Position numbers and translations under genes: made by a program. The notes beneath the pieces are model-generated. The model made no database searches and had not been told where the DNA came from. It was given only the letters and a program-made list of their open reading frames with translations. This document shows, piece by piece, positions 7,691-12,592 of a DNA stretch of 12,592 nucleotides (position 1 is its first letter; every line of letters starts with the position of its first letter). The DNA is from Zygnema cylindricum. Lineage: Eukaryota > Streptophyta > Zygnematophyceae > Zygnematales > Zygnemataceae. The stretch is taken from the NCBI GenBank assembly GCA_037447655.1, contig JBBHKE010001733.1, positions 1 through 12,592 on the forward strand, given 5' to 3'.

Positions 7691-9099
7691 ATGGATTATT
7701 GATACGGGGGCATCTCACCATGTTTGCACGGATGCTACCTTGTTTGATGACTTGAGGGAACTCAAGTTCCAAAGTTTATTACGGTAGCAAGCGGCCATTT
7801 CATTTCGGTTGGAACGGTTGGCACGGTTCAGCTTGATCTCCTTTCGTGGGATAATGATGGGAAGGAGAAATTGACGGAGTATGGTTTTCAAAATACTCTT
7901 TACATTCCGGACGGTTTGATCAATTTGTTAAGTGTTCCACAAATCAAACAAATTGGTGGAAGCTTACTTGCGAGAGGTGATCAATCTATTGAGATTTGGA
8001 ATGAGAAGGGGATTGTTTTTGAAGAAGCAGCTGTAACGGTTGCGAATCATAGTCGGCTCTTATGGAGGAGGCCGAAATCTAAAGTTCCCACCGAGGGAAT
8101 TTCACATCAAATTTCGGAGTTGAAAGGTGATATTACCTTATGGCATCATCGGATGTGTCACACATCCGAGGTAAGTTTGAAGAAGATGATTCATCATTCT
8201 TCAGTCAGGGATTTGGACCTCGCATCCAATGAGAAGGTGAATGGATGTGGATGATGTAGCAAAGGACGTCAATTTTGAAAATCCTATCCGAATAAAGACA
8301 TCAAGAATCGAGCTCAAAGTCCTTTGGAGGTTGTTCACATTATTCTTTGTGGACATATTAAACCTGGGACAATTTGAGGTAATAAGTATACTAAGGTGAT
8401 TGTTGATGACTTCTCTCGGAAGTCATGGTTGTATTTATTGAAAAAGAAATCAGATGCATTTGGTAAATTTAAAAAATGACATGTAATGGTCGAAAGGCAA
8501 ATTGATAAGAAGCTTAAGTCCATTCGATCGGATAACGGAGGGGAGTTTGTTGTTTTTGAGGGGTATTGTAAGGAGTGTGGGATAAGGCATCAATTCACGG
8601 CGCCTTATTCTCCGGATTCAAATGGACTGGTCGAGAGGAACAATCGTATCTTGCAAGAAATGTTCCGTGCGATGGTTCATTGCTCTAGACGAGAGATGTT
8701 TTTGTGGGGAGATACGATTCTTACGGCAAATTACAATTGTAACCGAAGACTCACTTTGGTTTTCAGAAGTAAAACCCAGGAGGAGTTGTGGGGATGTAGA
8801 AAGCCAACAGAGTTCATCATTTGAGAATTTGGGGGTCTCATGCTACGGTTTAATTTGAATCAATTAAGAGGAAGGGGAAATTTGCAACAACGTGTTGGCC
8901 GAGAATTATTGTTGGACATAGTGCGAAGGGGAGTTTATACCGAGTATATGATCCGGCTCGTCACACCCTGGAGGAATTTCGGAATGTGGATTTTCATGAG
9001 GATCTCAAATCCGCCATGAATTCCGTTGGGAAATTTAAAGAAAAGTTGGATTTTATGAAGAGAGTGAAATTGAGAGTTTTCCGTACATTGGGGATTTGA
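7691..9099 (+). pseudogene. pol: Broken copia protease and integrase, copy A
   Basis: The aspartic protease has W-I-I-D-T-G-A-S-H-H with D-T-G at 7701-7709. The frame shifts at about 7755-7765 and then stays open to 8254 through a SVPQI segment and the GAG-pre-integrase L-W-H-H-R-M-C-H-T-S (from 8138). In-frame stops lie at 8252, 8276, 8375 and 8477. The integrase core keeps its second Asp (S-D-N-G-G-E-F, 8531-8533) and Glu (V-E-R-N-N-R, 8633-8635), but has Ile where the first Asp is expected (8342-8344). The D-to-E gap is 33 residues, against about 35 usual in copia. A second frame change at about 8805 leads to the integrase C-terminal part, with a stop at 8851, up to 9099. Intact integrase would insert the cDNA into the nucleus; this one cannot be made. 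Confidence 0.92.
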
Positions 9100-9460
9100 A
9101 ATCCGATGAGGAACCGAATGTAAAAACTAAGAAAAAGAATTTGAAGAATTTGGTTGAAATTGAATTTGAAAGAAAGAGTATCGGATCTTTGGATTCCCGA
9201 GTGACTTCAGACATTCGGAAATCTCAAAGCTCTAAATCGAGTTCTAAGCCGAGTGAGAAGGAAAATTGAAATTGAATCGGAGTAAGAGAAAGAAGAAAAG
9301 GAGGAGCAAGATATTAGGAGGAGCTCTCGGATAATAAAGGGGAAGAAATAGGAGAAACTCACTTACGATTGAAAAAGGGGAAAATGCATCGAATTCGCAT
9401 TATTTTCTTTTTTATGCCAAGGAGACAGAGTTTCTTTTATAACAATCACTTACGGAAAAC
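9100..9460 (+). other. Decayed spacer between integrase and reverse transcriptase
   Basis: This is the position of the poorly conserved linker between integrase and reverse transcriptase in copia Pol. It is purine-rich and Lys/Glu/Ser-coding in places, with stops in all frames and an EcoRI-like GAATTC at 9390. No domain is recognisable, as expected of a rapidly evolving linker in a dead copy. Confidence 0.6.
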
Positions 9461-11001
9461 ATGACTGGCGACCCTCAATCTTATGTCGAGGCTAGGAGGT
9501 TGGTTATTTGGGAGAGAAAGTGGAAACCGGCGTGGGAGAAAGAATTTAAATCGGTGGTCTATAATCGAAATTTTGAGGAGGTAAAATTACTGAAAGGGAA
9601 AAAGGCGATTGATGCAAAGTGGGTCTTTAAGACCAAAGTTGGAGCTTCGGGTGAAAATATTAAGTACAAGGTGAGTCTTGTTGGTAAGGGATCCCAACAA
9701 CGCGAGGAAATCGATTTTAAAGAGACTTATTCTACCGTGGTAAAGTTTGACTCACTACGGATTATTATTGCAATTGCAACGATGGGGAAGAAGCACGTCC
9801 ACCAAAGGACGTGGAAACGACGTTTTCAAATGGCGAGTTAGAGGAAGAGGTATATATGAAGGTACCAGAAGGCGTGTCTCTTTTGCAGTAAAGAAATATA
9901 TGGCGTTTGCGAAAGTCATTATATGGTTTGAAACAGACGCCGCGCACTTGGTATTTGAGACTTCATGAAGTACTATTGAAGTTTTGATTTGTACGCACTA
10001 CGTCCGATTTTGGAGTTTACGTGAAAGGTGAACGAGTTGACCAAATCATCTTTTCTGTTTATGTGGATGATTGCTTGATGGCATGCGACAAGATGGGGCG
10101 CATTAATGAGTTGAAACGTTATCTTGGATTACATTTTAGAGTAACGGATCTTTGAGAGGTACGATATATTTTGGGGATTGAAGTGATACGCGACAAGGAG
10201 GGGAACATTAAATTGATTCAAGATCAATATTGTAAGGAGATTTTGGAGAAATTTGGTATGTTTGATGCGAAACTGCTTTCTACACCGTTGGATGCAAATC
10301 TACACATTCGCAAGTTTGAGGAAGAGGATTCTTTTTAGGTTCCTTATCGAGAGGGTGCTAGTTCACTTATGTACCTTAGCGTTGGTACTCGTCCAGATAT
10401 TTTGGCCGCGGTTTCAATCGTCAGCCGTTATTGTCACGAGCCAAAGAAGGCGCATTGGGAAGTCGTACGACGTATCTTTCGATATTTGGTTGGTAAGGTT
10501 GATCTTAGACTTCTGTTTACTTCTGACAAAAAATCTTTGGAGTGTGTTGGGTATTGTGATGCGGATTAGGTTGACGATTTTGATTCAAGTAAGTCCACGT
10601 CAGGGTATGCATTTATTTTTGGAGGAGCTGCGATCTCGTGGAGTTCTAGGCTACAACCTACAGTTGCGTTGAGTTCCACAGATTCTGAGTATATGGTTGC
10701 GTGTCATACAACTAAGGCTTCAATTTGGATTAACGCGATGTTACGTGAGTTAAGTGTTCCTAAAGAATCTATAAAGATTTATTTTGACAGCACGAGTTCA
10801 ATGGCATAAGGGAAAAATCCAGTGTTTCACAAGAGGACGAAACACATTAGGATCCTATGGCATTTTGTAAAAGATTTGGTTACGGCAAACGAGATTGTAT
10901 TTTCGTACGTACTGACAAAAGAGGAGGCGGTTGATTTGTTGAAGAAGGCAGCTACACATGGTGTATTTGAGAGGGGGAGACCAAAACTTGGATTATTTTG
11001 A
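9461..11001 (+). pseudogene. pol: Broken copia reverse transcriptase and RNase H, copy A
   Basis: The RVT_2 start is open at 9461-9841, with D-P-Q-S-Y, A-K-W-V-F-K-T-K, V-G-K-G-S-Q-Q and a decayed form of the Y-S-P-V-V-K motif. A one-base deletion at about 9805 shifts the frame. The rest reads from 9808 to the natural stop at 10999-11001, with six in-frame stops at 9889, 9985, 10153, 10336, 10567 and 10807. The catalytic Y-V-D-D box is intact (10060-10071), as are S-L-Y-G-L-K-Q and G-T-R-P-D-I. RNase H shows C-D-A-D (10558-10566), S-T-D-S-E-Y and Y-F-D-S. The stop at 10567 is probably a Trp codon changed from TGG to TAG. The pol end lies 33 bp before the 3' LTR, as normal. In life it would copy element RNA to DNA in particles. 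Confidence 0.95.
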
Positions 11002-11020
11002 GGAGTTTGGCGACTCCGAC

Positions 11021-11033
11021 AATAAGAGCGGGA
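11021..11033 (+). other. Candidate polypurine tract
   Basis: The purine-rich AATAAGAGCGGGA lies immediately upstream of the 3' LTR, where second-strand priming occurs. It is interrupted by pyrimidines, so it is weak or decayed. A purer GAGAGGGGGAGA lies at 10970-10981 but is inside the pol coding end. Confidence 0.45.
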
Positions 11034-11034
11034 T

Positions 11035-11676
11035 TGTTGGGATATTGTCGTTTCGCGGTATTTCTACGAAGTGTCATACCAACATTTAATTATTGACGTG
11101 AAGTACCACTTCATCATACGAAACGTGCGTTGTAAGTTTCGTGGTACTATTTTGATAACCGCGAACAAAATGTTATATTTGGTTTCGCGTCACTTTATGT
11201 TTTCCTGCGCAGGTGTTTCAATTTGCGTGCAGGTGTGTTCGTGAAGCGACACGTGGTTAAGTCAACATTTGGAGTAAGTCGTTCAAAGAAAGAAAACGTG
11301 TGCTACTTTCATCGTGGAACTTTCATTGAAGTGTGCACAGTCAGCTAGGGACAGACTTCGTCGCTACGCTAAGTTATGTTTGTCTTATCTTGTTGTCTCT
11401 TAGTGTAGAGTAGCGAGTATATATCGGCAGCAGTGTACATCTGCAGAGTATCAATCTATTAAATCTTACATGATTGAATCATAGAGTATTAATCTTGGAG
11501 TAAGAGATTATTTAAAGAGGAGACAGAAAAGAGATGATGTAAAAGGGTTTCGGCCAAGAACACTTATAAATCATTTTGGATGAATATTCCTCTTGTCTAT
11601 TATGAGCTTCCGCTGTGTAATGATTTATGTTTTGTGAATTATTTTTGAGTGAATGCCTTTTGCTTAAGATTTTACA
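11035..11676 (+). repeat. 3' LTR of copia copy A
   Basis: This 642-bp repeat begins TGTTGGGATATTG and ends TGCTTAAGATTTTACA. It aligns with the inverted LTR at 2097-2735 over its whole length with scattered changes. Shared blocks include CATACCAACATTTA, GTGAAGCGACAC, GTAGCGAGTATATA, GGCCAAGAACACTTATAAA, TATTCCTCTTGTCT and GAGCTTCCG. It follows the pol stop by 33 bp. The AC-for-GG change near its 3' end (TTTTACA against TCCTACA) is decay. Confidence 0.94.
11418..11424 (+). promoter_or_regulatory. Candidate TATA box of the 3' LTR
   Basis: TATATAT lies within the GTAGCGAGTATATA block shared with the A' LTR, at the matching position. A 3' LTR keeps the promoter sequence but here would read out into repeat R and the right flank. 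Confidence 0.5.
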
Positions 11677-11837
11677 GGTTCTTTGTCACATTGGCAGTAC
11701 GGCATATGCGATTTTGAGATCCGCCTACAAGTACAGGTGGCGCAATACGAAGAATCGATTCGCAAACCTGTCGTACCGATAGCCTACGTAACGCCAACGC
11801 TCTAACAAGTGATATGCGCATTTTGGTGTAAAGAGTC
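11677..11837 (+). repeat. Repeat R, copy 2
   Basis: This segment starts at the first base after the 3' LTR and aligns with 5705-5865 in direct orientation, ending in AAAGAGTC. Its end words GGTTCTTTG and, inverted, GACTCTTTA form an imperfect terminal inverted repeat. Beyond AAAGAGTC the two copies have nothing in common, because copy 1 meets element B there. No coding signal is seen. Confidence 0.85.
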
Positions 11838-12188
11838 AAATCGTAGCGTCCAATCAGAAGCGTCGAGGTGAGGTTCGTTATGAGAAAAATCTACTTGCTG
11901 GCCTAGCAATATAACACTATAGGGATTAGGGTGGTCGGGTTGAGGGTACACCTGGCGCCGTCGGGGAGGCTGGCAGATGAGCAGGGGAGAGGGAGGGAGA
12001 GGACGAGGAGGAGAGCAAGGCGGGACGCCGTAACGGTGGAGGGTGTTGAAAAGAGGTAATTAATAGTTCACTTCCCTATTTAGTTTTGTTTTAAAGAAAG
12101 AGAGTAAGGATCAAAGGCGCGCCATGGCTGCCGCCATATTTAGAAAGTGGCAGTTTTTGCAGTTAAGGGTATTTTGGCTAAAATGATG
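11838..12188. other. Unassigned right flank with purine-rich patch
   Basis: No gene recognised. A G/A-rich patch occupies about 11976-12022. The stretch may hold the right part of the repeat that includes R, and its last 140 bp could be the body of a tRNA-derived SINE read on the minus strand. Neither idea can be shown from one copy. Confidence 0.3.
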
Positions 12189-12260
12189 CCTAGGTCTAGG
12201 TTTGAACCCGTGACCTCTAGATTTTTTGTAGCCTAACGCCTTAACCATTAAGGCGTTACG
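12189..12260 (-). pseudogene. tRNA-like sequence, probably tRNA relic or SINE head
   Basis: The minus strand reads ...TTAATGGTTAAGGCGTTAGG, like a tRNA D-arm and box A. About 29 nt later comes AGAGGTCACGGGTTCAAACC, like a variable loop followed by box B (consensus GGTTCGANNCC; here CGA reads CAA). Spacing between the two is as in a tRNA. Anticodon and T stems pair poorly and the anticodon loop is too long, so this is not a working tRNA. The alternatives are a decayed tRNA gene or the head of a tRNA-derived SINE whose body would run towards 12050. No anticodon identity is assigned. Confidence 0.5.
12234..12258. repeat. Perfect 11-bp inverted repeat, 3-nt loop
   Basis: TAACGCCTTAA at 12234-12244 is the exact reverse complement of TTAAGGCGTTA at 12248-12258, with CCA between. 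It overlaps the D-arm part of the tRNA-like sequence, where a normal tRNA would have only a 3-4 bp stem. Confidence 0.9.
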
Positions 12261-12592
12261 AAACGATACACGTGACGGGTTTCATAAATATATAAACATT
12301 AACGAAACAGCTAATTAACAGCAGACTAACCAAAAGGAGCAATTTCTGCATGTACGCGAATCTGAACCGTGTAAAATATGTTTTGATCGGACGGCCGGCA
12401 TTATAGCCGCCACGCGAAGTGAGCTTTTTGGCGGCATACGGATATAGCGTCACGCGGTGCCACGTGGCGCCACATTATTTGATACCGGAGAAGATGGGAG
12501 GAGGAACCATGGCTTCCGATATGACAGGTGTCACCTTGTAGACCTTGTCGTACAATAGTTGTACAATAAGTACATCGCCCATTGTACCTTCT
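12261..12592. other. Unassigned right end
   Basis: Nothing recognised. A minus-strand open frame at 12453-12256 (65 residues, one hydrophobic run) has no supporting signal. A 7-bp inverted repeat GCCGCCA/TGGCGGC (12406-12412 and 12429-12435) and short GTACAAT repeats at 12550-12569 are visible. Confidence 0.3.

Larger units (their letters stand above)
6703..11676 (+). mobile_element. Ty1/copia LTR retrotransposon copy A, 5'-truncated
   Basis: Gag, protease, integrase, reverse transcriptase, RNase H and a 3' LTR follow in copia order. Homology with copy A' starts at TGGAAGAAATTTATTT (6703); the 5' LTR, primer-binding site, leader and gag N-terminus are absent. About 4.97 kb remain. At least two frame changes, four stops between protease and integrase core and six stops in RT/RNase H inactivate it. 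The lost 5' end means LTR divergence within the element cannot be used to date it. No 5-bp target duplication can be checked on the left; the right flank is GGTTC. Confidence 0.95.

Noticed and set aside
12118-12142. GGCGCGCC with CCATGGC as a cloning-vector scar
   Set aside because: These are ordinary short restriction-site words in GC-rich sequence; no vector backbone or adapter is present around them.
12256-12453. 65-residue minus-strand frame with a hydrophobic run that could be a small membrane protein
   Set aside because: It overlaps the tRNA-like hairpin, has no homology that I recognise, and single short frames of this size are expected by chance.

Overview
This window looks like repeat-rich intergenic DNA from a land plant. 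The evidence is two copies of one Ty1/copia LTR retrotransposon family with a primer-binding site close to plant initiator tRNA-Met, a fragment of a second copia lineage, AT-rich tandem repeats with long pyrimidine tracts, and a tRNA-like relic. I see no intact host gene, rRNA, CRISPR array or prokaryotic operon structure. Every recognisable coding region belongs to a retroelement and is broken.

Layout. Positions 1-2735 hold the 5' part of a minus-strand copia element (copy A'): LTR (2097-2735), primer-binding site, gag, protease and the start of integrase, cut by the window edge. Positions 2736-3107 are unassigned. Positions 3108-3472 are a pyrimidine tract containing a run of 15 C. Positions 3495 to about 4600 are a tandem array of about 162-bp and 245-bp units that forms a roughly 406-bp higher-order repeat. 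An 81-bp tandem duplication lies at 4783-4945. Positions 5366-5704 are an unassigned open stretch, followed by repeat R copy 1 (5705-5865). Next come a probable LTR fragment (5866 to about 6165) and an RT/RNase H fragment (about 6166-6701) of a different copia element, B, both on the minus strand. At about 6702 the sequence switches to copy A on the plus strand: gag lacking its N-terminus, protease, integrase, reverse transcriptase and RNase H, ending in a 3' LTR (11035-11676). Repeat R copy 2 (11677-11837) abuts that LTR. The right end holds a purine-rich stretch, a tRNA-like sequence on the minus strand with a perfect 11-bp hairpin, and unassigned DNA.

How the parts relate. A and A' are inverted relatives with clear divergence in LTR and coding sequence. 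They share an in-frame stop in the integrase zinc-binding region, but their other lesions differ. A has no 5' LTR or primer-binding site, and B and A meet head to head where both are truncated. The overlapping R copies on the outer sides suggest that two related loci, each carrying a copia insertion, were joined by rearrangement. The retroelement calls are firm. The rearrangement history, the B LTR and the SINE idea are inference. I found no convincing new functional system; the best leads are structural and evolutionary.
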